43,254 bases of DNA. Source: an uncultured Bacteroidota bacterium (GTDB taxonomy: Bacteria > Bacteroidota > Bacteroidia > Flavobacteriales > Flavobacteriaceae). Where the stretch lies: NCBI GenBank assembly GCA_902593075.1, contig CACJHA010000009.1:1-43254 (forward strand), given 5' to 3'. Both the position numbers and the translations under genes were made by a program. The notes beneath the pieces were generated by a model, which had not been told where the DNA came from, made no database searches, and saw only the letters and a program-made list of their open reading frames with translations. Shown here in pieces: positions 33,544 through 42,890 of this stretch (within the stretch, counting starts at the first letter, position 1; every line of letters begins with the position of its first letter).

Positions 33544-35985
33544 ATGAAAATTTTAAAATTTGGTGGTACTTCAATTGCAAATCAATTTTGTATTAACAAT
33601 ATAATTGATATTGTTAAAAATGAAAATAAATGTGTAGTGGTAGTGTCTGCTATTTCGGGTGTGACAAATTTGCTTAGCACTTGTATGAACAAGGCTAAAG
33701 AAGGTAATTTAGAATTTAAATCGGAAATCAATGAAATTTTAAAAAAACATATTGATATTATTAATCAATTTTTTATAAAAAAAAATGAAGGTGAATTAAT
33801 CGTTTTCATTAAAAACGAACTTAATAAGGCAGAAAAACTTCTTGAAGGAATATCCTTAGTTAGAGAAATCACTCCAAATTTATACTCAAAAATTATTGTT
33901 ACAGGTGAAATATTATCTAGTAAATTAATGAATGAAATTTTTATTAATAAAAAATTAAATTCAAGATTAATTGATGGAGATAATTTAATTTACATAAACG
34001 GAGATAATCAAAAACATTTAATAAACTGGGATAAAACAACTAAAAAGATTAATCAGCTTTTTAATAACAATTCTTATAATATAAATGTAATACCTGGATT
34101 TATATGTAAGAATGAAAATGGAGATTTATCTACATTAGGAAGAGGCGGATCTGATTTGTCAGCCTCAATAATAGCAAACATATTAAATGCAAAATCACTT
34201 GAAATATGGACAGACGTAAGCGGGGTTTACACTGCAAACCCCAAAATTGTATCTCAGGCTAGACCAATTAAAAAAATTTCTTACCGTGAGGCAATGGAAT
34301 TGTCGCATTTCGGTGCAAAAGTAATCTATCCCCCCACTGTTCAACCCCTATTAGATAAGAAAATAGAATTAAAAATAAAAAATACTTTTTTTCCAGAAAA
34401 AAAAGGAACTTTAATTAGCAACTCGGTTAAAAAAAATAATAGTCAAATAGTTAAAGGGATAACTTTCATAGACAAAGTTTCAATTTTGTGTATTGAAGGC
34501 AGTGGAATGATTGGTGTTCCGGGCTATTCCAAAAGGTTTTTTGAAGTGATTTCTAATAATAATATAAATATCATAATGATTACTCAAGCCTCTTCTGAGC
34601 ATTCTATTTGTGTTGCACTCCGTAAAGAAGATGCTGGAAAAGGAAAAAAATTAATTGAAAAAGAATTTTTATCTGAAATACAATTAAAAAAGATTGACCC
34701 AATTAAACTCGAAGAAAACTTAGCAAATATTGCAATAGTTGGTGATAAAATGAAAGATCACCAAGGAATAAGCGGGAAGATGTTTAGTTCATTAGGGCTA
34801 AACAATGTTAATATTCGTGCTATAGCCCAAGGCTCATCGGAAAGAAATATTTCAATAATAATTAACGAAAATGATACTAAAAAAGCTTTGAACACTCTTC
34901 ACGAAGCATTTTTTGAAAAGTATATTAAAACACTAAATTTATTTATTGTTGGAGTTGGAAATGTTGGTTCAAAACTCATTGAGCAAATACGAAAGCAAAA
35001 AAAATATTTAGAAAATTATTTAAGATTAAGGATAAAAATTATTGCAATAGCGAATTCGAAAAAAACTCTTGTTGAGGTAAATAGTGTTGATACAAAAAAT
35101 TGGAGAAAAAAACTAGATAACGCTGAAAAAACAAACCTCAATGACTTATTTGAAAAAGTAAAACAACTGAACCTTAGAAACAGTATTTTTATTGACAACA
35201 CCGCGGATGAAAAAGTTTCACTAGAATATAAAAGATATTTAGAAAACAATATAGGAGTTGTTACATGTAATAAAATTGCCTGTGCAGATAGTTTTAAAAA
35301 CTATAAATCACTTAAAACTGTTTCTCGAAAATTTAATAGCCCTTTCCTATTTGAAACAAATGTTGGAGCTGGTTTACCTGTTATTGATACACTTACAAAT
35401 TTAATTGCGTCAGGCGACCAAATAATAAAAATTGAAGCAATTTTGTCAGGTAGTTTAAACTATATTTTTAACAATTTTAAAACAGAAGACTCATTCCATT
35501 CAATCGTCAAAGAAGCGATGAAAAAAGGACTAACTGAACCAGATCCAAGAATTGATCTGAGTGGAATCGATGTGGCAAGGAAAATTTTAATTCTTGCAAG
35601 AGAAAGCGGCCTTGAGATTGAGCTTAGTGATGTTAAAATAGATTCATTTCTTCCCGAAGAGGTTTATGATATAAGTGACGCCAATCTATTTTTAGAATCT
35701 CTTAAAAAGAATAGATCACATTTTAATTCATATCTAAAAAGTGCTAGGTCCAATAAATCTTCTCTAAAGTATGTGGCAAGACTCAATGAAGGTAAAGCTG
35801 AGGTTGGTTTAAAAGAAATTTATCCAGGACATGATTTTTTTAATATAGAAGGAAGTGACAACATTATTCTTTTTTATACAGCGAGATATAAAGATAATCC
35901 TTTAATAATTAAAGGAGCTGGAGCCGGTGCAGCAGTAACCGCTTCAGGAATTTTTGGGGATATAATTAGAATTGGAAAGAGATGA
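33544..35985 (+). CDS. thrA: Bifunctional aspartokinase / homoserine dehydrogenase
   Basis: An 813-residue fusion catalysing the first and third steps from aspartate to threonine. The aspartokinase part begins KILKFGGTSIAN, with GRGGSDLSASIIA and the EIWTDVSGVYTANPKIV region, then two ACT regulatory segments (about 305-450, with VPGYSKRFFEVISNNNINI and NNVNIRAIAQGSSE). The homoserine dehydrogenase part starts with FIVGVGNVGSKL (470-475 region) and carries TNVGAGLPVIDTL and LSGSLNYIFNNF. Feedback control by threonine through ACT is known for the family. It is the first gene of thrABC, overlapping thrB by 4 nt (ATGA). Confidence 0.97.
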   Translation: MKILKFGGTSIANQFCINNIIDIVKNENKCVVVVSAISGVTNLLSTCMNKAKEGNLEFKSEINEILKKHIDIINQFFIKKNEGELIVFIKNELNKAEKLLEGISLVREITPNLYSKIIVTGEILSSKLMNEIFINKKLNSRLIDGDNLIYINGDNQKHLINWDKTTKKINQLFNNNSYNINVIPGFICKNENGDLSTLGRGGSDLSASIIANILNAKSLEIWTDVSGVYTANPKIVSQARPIKKISYREAMELSHFGAKVIYPPTVQPLLDKKIELKIKNTFFPEKKGTLISNSVKKNNSQIVKGITFIDKVSILCIEGSGMIGVPGYSKRFFEVISNNNINIIMITQASSEHSICVALRKEDAGKGKKLIEKEFLSEIQLKKIDPIKLEENLANIAIVGDKMKDHQGISGKMFSSLGLNNVNIRAIAQGSSERNISIIINENDTKKALNTLHEAFFEKYIKTLNLFIVGVGNVGSKLIEQIRKQKKYLENYLRLRIKIIAIANSKKTLVEVNSVDTKNWRKKLDNAEKTNLNDLFEKVKQLNLRNSIFIDNTADEKVSLEYKRYLENNIGVVTCNKIACADSFKNYKSLKTVSRKFNSPFLFETNVGAGLPVIDTLTNLIASGDQIIKIEAILSGSLNYIFNNFKTEDSFHSIVKEAMKKGLTEPDPRIDLSGIDVARKILILARESGLEIELSDVKIDSFLPEEVYDISDANLFLESLKKNRSHFNSYLKSARSNKSSLKYVARLNEGKAEVGLKEIYPGHDFFNIEGSDNIILFYTARYKDNPLIIKGAGAGAAVTASGIFGDIIRIGKR

Positions 35986-36902
35986 ACAAAATAACTATAA
36001 GTGTTCCATCGTCTGTTGCTAATGTCTCTTGTGGATTTGATGTTTTAGGGTTTTGTCTAGAGAAGCCTTGTGATGAAATGACTGTTGAAATAAAAAAAAA
36101 ACAAGGAGTAGATATTCAAATTATAAATGAAAAATCAATTCCAACTAATCCAAAAGATAATGTTTGTGGAGCTGTTGCATTTGCTATGATTAAAAAATTA
36201 AATTTTAAATATGGATTTAAAATTAAAATTATAAAAAACATAAAACCTGGGAGTGGAATTGGCAGTAGTGCTGCCAGTGCGGCAGGTACAGCTTTTGCGA
36301 TTAATAAACTAACAGGAAATATATTTTCAAAGTTAGATCTTGTTAAGTATGCAATGTATGGTGAGGAAATTGCAAGTGGGGCAAAACATGCAGACAATTT
36401 ATCACCGGTAATTTTTGGTGGTTTTACACTAGTTCGTTCGTTAAAACCTTTGGATATAATTCCTTTACCATCATTAAAAGAATTATACGTAATAATAACT
36501 CACCCATTAATTGAATTAAAAACTAAAGACGCAAGATTAATAATCGATAAAAAAATAAATTTAGAAAAAGCCATTCAACAATGGGGTAATCTAGCTGGAT
36601 TTATAGCGTCATTGTACACTAAAAATTATGAATTAATGTCTAAAACAATTGAGGATGTCATTATAGAACCGCAAAGGTTAAAGCTTATACCCAACTACAG
36701 AGAAATTGTAGATAGTGTATCAAAATATACACTTGGTTCTGGAATATCTGGTGCTGGACCTTCAATTTTTTCAATTTGTAAAGGAGAACATAATTCAGAG
36801 TTAGTTTTAGATAAAATAAGAGAAATTACTGATAAAAAAAGTATTGAATATAATTTAATCTTGTCCAATATTAACACAGAAGGGATCAAAATAATCAATT
36901 AA
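35982..36902 (+). CDS. thrB: Homoserine kinase
   Basis: A 306-residue GHMP kinase that phosphorylates homoserine to O-phosphohomoserine. It carries the N-terminal VPSSVANVSCGFDVLGFCL, the ATP-binding GHMP motif PGSGIGSSAASAAGTAFAIN (from residue 89), and the C-terminal ISGAGPSIFSI. Length and start are normal. It overlaps thrA by 4 nt and is separated from thrC by 2 bp. Confidence 0.97.
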   Translation: MNKITISVPSSVANVSCGFDVLGFCLEKPCDEMTVEIKKKQGVDIQIINEKSIPTNPKDNVCGAVAFAMIKKLNFKYGFKIKIIKNIKPGSGIGSSAASAAGTAFAINKLTGNIFSKLDLVKYAMYGEEIASGAKHADNLSPVIFGGFTLVRSLKPLDIIPLPSLKELYVIITHPLIELKTKDARLIIDKKINLEKAIQQWGNLAGFIASLYTKNYELMSKTIEDVIIEPQRLKLIPNYREIVDSVSKYTLGSGISGAGPSIFSICKGEHNSELVLDKIREITDKKSIEYNLILSNINTEGIKIIN

Positions 36903-36904
36903 TA

Positions 36905-38200
36905 ATGTACTTAAGTCTAGGAAATAAAAAAGATGTAGTAAGTTTTAAAAAGGCATTATTTACAGGATTAGCTCCCGACAAAAGTCTCTATTATCCAATT
37001 GAAGTAAAAAAACTGAGTGATGATTTTTGGAAAAATTTTAAAAAAATGGATACTTTTTCATTAGCTTATAACGTCCTAACAGGTTATATAAATAATGAAA
37101 TACCAAAAGAAAATTTATTCGAAATAATTAAGAGGACTTTAGATTTTAATTTTCCCTCAGTTTTAGTTGATAAAAACATATATAGTTTAGAATTATTCCA
37201 TGGCCCAACTATGGCATTTAAGGATGTTGGAGCAAAATTTATGTCAGCTTGCATGGATTATTTTATCAAAAATGAAAATTTAAATCACAAAATAACTGTA
37301 ATTGTAGCAACCTCTGGAGATACTGGAGGGGCTGTTGCAAATGGGTTTTTAGGAATTGATGGTGTCGATGTGGTAATTCTTTATCCTAAGGAAAAAGTTA
37401 GTGAAATTCAAGAATTACAACTTACAACACTTGGAAATAATGTTTCAGCACTTGAAGTAGATGGTTATTTTGATAAATGTCAAGAGATGGTCAAAAAAAC
37501 CTTTGTTGACAAAGATTTAAATAAAAAGTTGTTGACATCAGCAAATTCAATCAATATTGCAAGATGGATACCACAAATGCTTTATTATTTTATAGCTTAT
37601 AGAGATATAAATACGGAAAAATCCAATTTAGTCGTTTCTGTTCCAAGTGGAAATTTTGGAAATCTTTGTGCTGGAATGTTAGCAAAAAAAATGGGTCTGC
37701 CTATTAATCATTTTGTTGCATCAACAAATGAAAATGATACGATTCCAAAATTTATGAAAACTGGTGAATATAAAAAACAAAAAACCATATCAACCATTAC
37801 AAACGCAATGGACGTTGGTAATCCAAGTAATTTTGTTAGAATACTCAATATATATAATAATGACTTTGACAACTTAAAAAAAGAATTATCAGCTTACAAA
37901 TTTTCTGATAAAGAAACAATTTTGGGAATAAAAGAACTATACCATAAATCTAAATATTTATTGGATCCCCATGGTGCAACTGCATATTTAGGTTTGAAAA
38001 AATATATGGCAAATAATCCTAAAGGAATAGGTCTTTTTTTGGAAACGGCTCATCCAATTAAATTTTTAGACACAGTGGAGAGTGCTTTAAATGTAAAAAT
38101 AAATATTCCAGAACATATATTAAAACTCAAAAAAAAGAAAAAATCCAAAATTGTAATAAAGAATTATGAACAGTTAAAATGTTTTTTATTGTCAAGATAG
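36905..38200 (+). CDS. thrC: Threonine synthase
   Basis: A 431-residue PLP enzyme converting O-phosphohomoserine to threonine. The PLP lysine is Lys106 in GPTMAFKDVGAKF. The phosphate and cofactor motifs VATSGDTGGAVANGF and VPSGNFGNLCAGM are present. The N-terminus (MYLSLGNKKDVVSFKKALFT) is of the long fungal/enterobacterial-type subgroup. It is the third gene of thrABC. A 16-bp AT-only palindrome-like sequence follows but no convincing terminator. Confidence 0.97.
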   Translation: MYLSLGNKKDVVSFKKALFTGLAPDKSLYYPIEVKKLSDDFWKNFKKMDTFSLAYNVLTGYINNEIPKENLFEIIKRTLDFNFPSVLVDKNIYSLELFHGPTMAFKDVGAKFMSACMDYFIKNENLNHKITVIVATSGDTGGAVANGFLGIDGVDVVILYPKEKVSEIQELQLTTLGNNVSALEVDGYFDKCQEMVKKTFVDKDLNKKLLTSANSINIARWIPQMLYYFIAYRDINTEKSNLVVSVPSGNFGNLCAGMLAKKMGLPINHFVASTNENDTIPKFMKTGEYKKQKTISTITNAMDVGNPSNFVRILNIYNNDFDNLKKELSAYKFSDKETILGIKELYHKSKYLLDPHGATAYLGLKKYMANNPKGIGLFLETAHPIKFLDTVESALNVKINIPEHILKLKKKKKSKIVIKNYEQLKCFLLSR

Positions 38201-38248
38201 TCAAAGTTGTAAATAAAAAATCAAATTATAATTTGAAAAAACTCTAAA

Positions 38249-39334
38249 ATGAAGAAAACCAAACTTTATGAAATTCATAAATCACTAGGGGCTAATATGA
38301 CAAATTTTGCTGGATATGAGATGCCAATTTCTTATGGAAGTATAATGAAGGAACATAACTGTGTAAGAAATAGTGTAGGAGTTTTTGATGTTTCACACAT
38401 GGGTGAGTTTTTAGTTGAAGGTGGGAATGCTGAAAATTTTTTGCAATATTGTTGCAGTAATGATGTCAAAAAATTATTCAACGGTAGGGCACAATATAAT
38501 TACTTTGCAAACTTAAATGGAGGAATTATTGATGACTTGATAGTTTACAAATTAGAAGAAAATAAATTCTTATTAGTAGTAAACGCATCTAACATTCAAA
38601 AAGACTGGGAACACCTAAATTTTTTAAATAAAAAATTTAATGTTGAGTTAAAAAATATTTCAAACAATATCTCTCTTTTATCAATTCAAGGTCCAAATTC
38701 AACTAAACTTTTAAATAAAATTTCTGATTTTAACTTTGGGGCTTTAAATAATTATATGAACTGTGTAACTAATATAGCTGGCATCAAAAAAGTAATTGTT
38801 GGTTCGACAGGATATACCGGTGCAGTAGGTTACGAAATTTATTGTGACAATAAAAATGTTAAACAAATATGGGATACATTATTCAACGAAGGAAAAGAAT
38901 TTAATGTGCTACCGATTGGTCTTGCAGCAAGAGATTCACTTAGAATCGAAATGGGCTATTGTTTGTATGGAAATGAAATTGATGAAAACACGTCTCCTAT
39001 TCAAGCTGGTTTGAGTTGGATTACTAAAACGGAGACAAATTTTTATGGAAGTAATCGTATCAATGAAGATATAGAAAACGGTTGTAAATATATGATTATC
39101 GGAATTAAATCTGAAGAGAGAATGATTCCAAGAAATGGAGATGTCATTTTAAATTCCGATAAAAATGAAATAGGAAGAATTACATCAGGAACTTTTTCAC
39201 CAACTCTAAAAATCCCAATTGGAATAGGTTTTATTTTTAAAGATAACCTAAATTATGATGATGAAATTTTTGTAAATAACAAAAGAAAAACATTTAAAGC
39301 TAAAATTTCATCTTTACCTTTTATTAGATCTTAA
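38249..39334 (+). CDS. gcvT: Glycine cleavage system T protein (aminomethyltransferase)
   Basis: A 361-residue tetrahydrofolate-dependent enzyme of glycine cleavage, forming methylene-THF and ammonia. It has the N-terminal MTNFAGYEMPISYGSIMKEH and VGVFDVSHMGEF, a folate-binding core, GSTGYTGAVGYEIYC, and AARDSLRIEMGYCLYGNEID. The C-terminal barrel region is GRITSGTFSPTLKIPIGIGF. The 48-bp gap upstream is too short for a glycine riboswitch. The downstream gene starts with GTG immediately after its stop. Confidence 0.97.
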   Translation: MKKTKLYEIHKSLGANMTNFAGYEMPISYGSIMKEHNCVRNSVGVFDVSHMGEFLVEGGNAENFLQYCCSNDVKKLFNGRAQYNYFANLNGGIIDDLIVYKLEENKFLLVVNASNIQKDWEHLNFLNKKFNVELKNISNNISLLSIQGPNSTKLLNKISDFNFGALNNYMNCVTNIAGIKKVIVGSTGYTGAVGYEIYCDNKNVKQIWDTLFNEGKEFNVLPIGLAARDSLRIEMGYCLYGNEIDENTSPIQAGLSWITKTETNFYGSNRINEDIENGCKYMIIGIKSEERMIPRNGDVILNSDKNEIGRITSGTFSPTLKIPIGIGFIFKDNLNYDDEIFVNNKRKTFKAKISSLPFIRS

Positions 39335-40171
39335 GTGAATAATATTTTAATCCTTGGTGGAAGCGGATTTATAGGATACTCGTTGTATAAGGAGTTAAGT
39401 CCATTCTTCAGAACATTTGGCACCTTTTACTCAAATATTAATTTCAAAAAGAATAAGCATTTTTTTAAATATGACATTAAAAAAAATGACATAGAAAAGC
39501 TTTTAACTAAAATTAAACCAAACATTATAATTTCATCATTAAGAGGACCCTTTAAAAATCAAATCATTTTACATAATTTATTAATCAATTGTTCAAAAAA
39601 ATACAATTTTAAGTTGATTTTTTTATCCTCATCAAATGTTTTTGATTCATTCCATAATTATCCCTCTTACGAATTTGACAAGACATTATCAGAAAGTAAA
39701 TATGGTATCTTTAAAATTAAAATTGAAAATTCAATTCTGAGAATGGAAACTGAAAATTTTGTTATTGCTAGACTTCCGATGATATTTGGTGTAAACTGTC
39801 CAAGGATTAAAGAGATGAAGGATATAATGCTGGAGAAAAAACCATTTGAAGTTTTTCCAAATTCAATAATTAATGTTAATAGTATTTTAAAATTATGTCA
39901 GCAAATTCACTATATCATTAATCAAGGATTGAATGGGATTTTTCATCTAGGAAGTACGGATTTAATAAGCCATTATGAGTTTTTTAAAAAGTTAGCAATT
40001 CACAGAAACTTTAAAAAAATGGTTTTTAAACAAGTATTTACAATAAATGACTTACGCTATATTGCTGTTTTACCTAGAGAAAACAAATTACCAAGTCATT
40101 TGACTATTACATGTGACGAGGTTTTATCTGATTCACATACTGATAAGCAGAAAAATGGGAAGAGCATTTGA
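39335..40171 (+). CDS. RmlD-like NAD(P)-dependent sugar-nucleotide reductase/epimerase
   Basis: A 278-residue extended SDR. The Rossmann motif is ILGGSGFIGYSLY at the N-terminus, the Ser/Thr segment is FLSSSNVFDS, and the active-site YxxxK is YGIFK (in SKYGIFKIKIENS). It resembles dTDP-4-dehydrorhamnose reductase (RmlD)-type proteins; the exact substrate is unknown. The start is GTG at 39335, directly after the gcvT stop, with no suitable ATG nearby. The 3' end overlaps yebC by 17 nt. Confidence 0.85.
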   Translation: MNNILILGGSGFIGYSLYKELSPFFRTFGTFYSNINFKKNKHFFKYDIKKNDIEKLLTKIKPNIIISSLRGPFKNQIILHNLLINCSKKYNFKLIFLSSSNVFDSFHNYPSYEFDKTLSESKYGIFKIKIENSILRMETENFVIARLPMIFGVNCPRIKEMKDIMLEKKPFEVFPNSIINVNSILKLCQQIHYIINQGLNGIFHLGSTDLISHYEFFKKLAIHRNFKKMVFKQVFTINDLRYIAVLPRENKLPSHLTITCDEVLSDSHTDKQKNGKSI

Positions 40172-40862
40172 ATTTAGAAAAAGTAGAAAAATTAAAAGGT
40201 GGTCCTCAATGGCAAAAATCTTTACAAAGATTGTTAAAGAGATAACCATTTGTGCTAAAGAAGGAGGAACTGATCCAAAAACAAATTCAAAACTAAGAGC
40301 GTTGATACAAAATGCAAAAAATGCTAATATGCCAAAAGAAAATATCCAAAGAGCACTTCAAAAAGCAAATGAATCTAACACAATTGGTTATAGAAAAATC
40401 CTTTTTGAAGGATACGCACCTCACGGAATAGCAATATTAATTGAAACCGCAACTGATAATAACAATAGAACAGTTGCCAATATAAGAAGCTATTTCAATA
40501 AATTTGGAGTATCTCTCGGTATTTCAGGTTCAGTAGAATATATGTTTGAACATAAGTGTAACTTTAAATTTGATCCTAAAGGTTTAGATTTGGAAGAACT
40601 TGAATTAGAGTTAATTGACTGCGGTATAGACGAACTTTTTAGTGTTGACGGTGAAGCGTATATTTATGCACCTTTTGACAACTTTGGTTCAATTCAAGAA
40701 AAATTAGAAAACAAATCAATTAAAATTTTATCATCAGAATTTGAAAGAATTCCATTAAACACTTTAGAATTAGATCAATTAAAAAAAGAAGAGGTAAATA
40801 AACTTATAAATTTAATTGAAGAAGATAGTGATGTTCTAAGCGTGTTTAGTAACCTTAAATAA
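40155..40862 (+). CDS. yebC: YebC/PmpR-type transcriptional/translational regulator
   Basis: A 235-residue protein of the TACO1/YebC family. It begins MGRAFEFRKSRKIKRWSSMA, then AKEGGTDPKTNSKLRALIQ, AKNANMPKENIQRALQKA, YEGYAPHG-type FEGYAPHGIAILIET and RTVANIRSYFNKFG. YebC proteins help ribosomes through difficult stretches and were earlier described as DNA-binding regulators. ATG 40155 gives the conserved N-terminus; a frame from 40113 adds 14 unrelated residues from inside the upstream gene. Confidence 0.95.
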   Translation: MGRAFEFRKSRKIKRWSSMAKIFTKIVKEITICAKEGGTDPKTNSKLRALIQNAKNANMPKENIQRALQKANESNTIGYRKILFEGYAPHGIAILIETATDNNNRTVANIRSYFNKFGVSLGISGSVEYMFEHKCNFKFDPKGLDLEELELELIDCGIDELFSVDGEAYIYAPFDNFGSIQEKLENKSIKILSSEFERIPLNTLELDQLKKEEVNKLINLIEEDSDVLSVFSNLK

Positions 40863-40865
40863 ACA

Positions 40866-41411
40866 CTAAAGCCTGCTATTTTCTGAGATTTTACCTTTAA
40901 CCCCTTTGAATAAAGATTTTAAAAATTTTAAATCATTTTCGTAACTATGAGTTGGAGAAAAAACTTCAAATATTCTAACCTCACGTTTTTTCCAATCAAA
41001 GGCAACTGGCAATATCTTGCAATTAGTTTTTAAAGCAATTTGATAAAAACCGGTTTTCCAACGTTCTACTACTTTTCTGGTTCCCTCTGGAGCTATTGCA
41101 ATTCTAAAAACCTCGTTATTTTCGAACATTTGTGAAATTTTTTCAACTGAATTCATTTTACCACCTCTATCAATGGGTCTACCACCAAGACTATTGAAAA
41201 AATTAGTAGTTAAAAAATTGTAATATTCTTTTTTTATTACAAAGTTGATTTCTTCACGAAGTAATGTCCTTACTCCTACAGCAATAATAAAATCCCAATT
41301 GCTAGTATGTGGGAAAACCAATACAATAAGTTTTTTATTGATTGGAAAATTTCCTTTTATCTTGAATTTAAATATTTTAAAAGTTAGAACCTGGCATATG
41401 TAGCTAAACAT
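40866..41411 (-). CDS. PlsC-like 1-acylglycerol-3-phosphate acyltransferase family protein
   Basis: A 181-residue protein with the acyltransferase motif H-x4-D (His35-TSNW-Asp40 in FPHTSNWDFII), the glycine-rich FNSLGGRPIDR and the third motif IAPEGTRK (from about 106). It is predicted to act at the inner membrane in lipid acylation. The short length and N-terminus suggest a minimal family member. It lies 1 bp downstream of kdsB, so it is probably in the same operon and possibly linked to envelope lipid synthesis. Confidence 0.9.
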   Translation of the reverse strand: MFSYICQVLTFKIFKFKIKGNFPINKKLIVLVFPHTSNWDFIIAVGVRTLLREEINFVIKKEYYNFLTTNFFNSLGGRPIDRGGKMNSVEKISQMFENNEVFRIAIAPEGTRKVVERWKTGFYQIALKTNCKILPVAFDWKKREVRIFEVFSPTHSYENDLKFLKSLFKGVKGKISENSRL

Positions 41412-41412
41412 C

Positions 41413-42147
41413 TTAAATAGATTCTAAATATTTTTTTGCTTCTATTAAATCATTTGGAGTGTCAATTCCTATTGTTGGGTGATCGATACGAATCATTTTT
41501 ATTTTTTGTCCATTTTCAATAAATCTAATGCATTCTAGCATTTCTATCTTTTCAAGTTTACTTGGTTTTAAACTTGAAAAATGAATAATCGATTGACTTA
41601 AAAAACCATAAACCCCAACGTGAATGTAGAAGTTAAAACTTTTATCAATATTTCTTAAAAAAGGAATTTTACTTCTTGAAAAATACATGGCAAAATTATT
41701 TTTATCTGTAACAACTTTTACGCAATTTTCATCATTAATTATTTCAGTATCATTTGTTTCGTAAATAAGAGAAACAACAGGAATATTTATATTTTGTTTG
41801 TCTTTGAAAAAATTAATTATTTTTTTAATGTTGCTAGGTTTTACAAATGGTTCGTCACCTTGGACATTAATTACAATATCAGATTTAAAATTACTAGACG
41901 CCTCAGACACCCTGTCACTTCCACAAAAATGTTCTTTTTTACTTATAAAAACTTCACCTCCATGTTTTTTAATAATATTTGAAATTTCCAAGCTATCAGT
42001 AGCAACAATAATTTTATCAAAAATATCCATAGATAATAAATTTTGATAAGTCATTACAATCAAGGGTATACCATTAATTTTTTCTATTAATTTTCTGGGG
42101 AAGCGTTTGGAGTTTAATCTCGCAGGAATTATAGCAATCACTCTCAT
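41413..42147 (-). CDS. kdsB: 3-deoxy-manno-octulosonate cytidylyltransferase
   Basis: A 244-residue CMP-Kdo synthetase that activates Kdo with CTP for LPS core assembly. It carries the nucleotide-binding IIPARLNSKRFPRKLI, the magnesium motif NVQGDEPF, SRSKIPF, the FYIHVGVYGF segment and KIEMLECIRFIENG, ending with IDTPNDL. Length is normal. With kdsC at 6624 it shows a Kdo-containing outer membrane. The predicted -7 box is only 6 bp from the ATG. Confidence 0.96.
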   Translation of the reverse strand: MRVIAIIPARLNSKRFPRKLIEKINGIPLIVMTYQNLLSMDIFDKIIVATDSLEISNIIKKHGGEVFISKKEHFCGSDRVSEASSNFKSDIVINVQGDEPFVKPSNIKKIINFFKDKQNINIPVVSLIYETNDTEIINDENCVKVVTDKNNFAMYFSRSKIPFLRNIDKSFNFYIHVGVYGFLSQSIIHFSSLKPSKLEKIEMLECIRFIENGQKIKMIRIDHPTIGIDTPNDLIEAKKYLESI

Positions 42148-42152
42148 TTAAT

Positions 42153-42160
42153 CAAATATA
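42153..42160 (-). promoter_or_regulatory. -7 box of kdsB, implying a leaderless transcript
   Basis: The plus strand reads CAAATATA, which is TATATTTG on the minus strand. The start codon follows 5 bp after the box, so the transcript would begin at or next to the ATG (42147). A CAA (42185-42187) could be a -33 element but at a long spacing. Confidence 0.45.
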
Positions 42161-42190
42161 ACCTATTTTAAATTTGTAATTAAACAAACA

Positions 42191-42219
42191 TTGAAGAATA
42201 AAAAAAAATTGTAGATTTG
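42191..42219 (+). promoter_or_regulatory. Promoter TTG-N18-TAGATTTG
   Basis: TTG at 42191-42193 and TAGATTTG at 42212-42219 are 18 bp apart, both matching the Bacteroidota -33/-7 consensus. Transcription would start near 42223, about 20 nt before the ATG at 42243. Confidence 0.65.
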
Positions 42220-42242
42220 TCCAAAAGGTCAAAAAATCTAAA

Positions 42243-42890
42243 ATGAAAAAAGGTATTCTAGCTTTTCTTTGGATATTAATTATTTTTTTTAGTTATAAAA
42301 TCTATGACTCAATCAATGGACCGATAGAGTTCAACGAAGTTAAAAATAAAAGATACTCTGAGGTCATAAATAGATTAAAAATAATTAGGAAAGCTCAAAT
42401 TGCCCATAAAGACGTAAAGGGTGTTTTCTCAAATAATTTTGACAGTCTAATTAAGTTTATTGATGAAGGTATTTTTACTTTAATTGAAAAAAGAGATTCA
42501 TCATACTTAGAATACGATCGTGTATATAGAATAGATATGTTGAAAGAAGTTATTGTAATTGACACCTTAGGAACTGTAAATGTAAAAGATTCTTTGTTTA
42601 AAGAAAGTGACGAATATAAAAGGATGGCTTTCATTCCAGTTAAAGGTGTAGAGGATAGCGTTTTCCAAATTAAATCTATGATAATTGACAAGAATGGCTA
42701 CGACGTACCTGTTTTTGAAGTTAAGGTTTCTAAAAATATTGTTTTATTCGACCAAAACAAGGATCTATTAAAACAAGAAAATCAAACAATATCTGTTGAT
42801 GGTGTAAATGGACCAGATATAATCTTGGGTTCTCTTTCCAATGTTAGTACAAATGGAAATTGGCCAACAATTTTTGATGCTACAAATTGA
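42243..42890 (+). CDS. Conserved membrane-anchored protein of unknown function
   Basis: A 215-residue protein with one N-terminal hydrophobic helix (about 4-19) and an extracytoplasmic soluble region. Notable stretches are NGPIEFNEVKNKRYSEVI, RKAQIAHKDVKGVFSNNFDS, VIDTLGTVNVKDSLFK, and the C-terminal QTISVDGVNGPDIILGSL. I recognise it as a hypothetical conserved in flavobacteria directly upstream of DUF3822 and, beyond that, often rsmD and coaD. The RKAQ-AHK segment after the helix slightly resembles pseudopilin-like proteins, but I do not claim that. Its 3' end overlaps the DUF3822 frame by 14 nt. Confidence 0.85.
   Translation: MKKGILAFLWILIIFFSYKIYDSINGPIEFNEVKNKRYSEVINRLKIIRKAQIAHKDVKGVFSNNFDSLIKFIDEGIFTLIEKRDSSYLEYDRVYRIDMLKEVIVIDTLGTVNVKDSLFKESDEYKRMAFIPVKGVEDSVFQIKSMIIDKNGYDVPVFEVKVSKNIVLFDQNKDLLKQENQTISVDGVNGPDIILGSLSNVSTNGNWPTIFDATN

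Noticed and set aside
38221-38236. Perfect 16-bp palindrome TCAAATTATAATTTGA between thrC and gcvT
   Set aside because: Only two of its sixteen base pairs are G:C. In sequence this AT-rich, several such palindromes are expected by chance in 43 kb, and no T run makes it a terminator.
38201-38248. Glycine riboswitch before gcvT
   Set aside because: The gap is 48 bp, far too short for a glycine aptamer, and no conserved aptamer core is seen.
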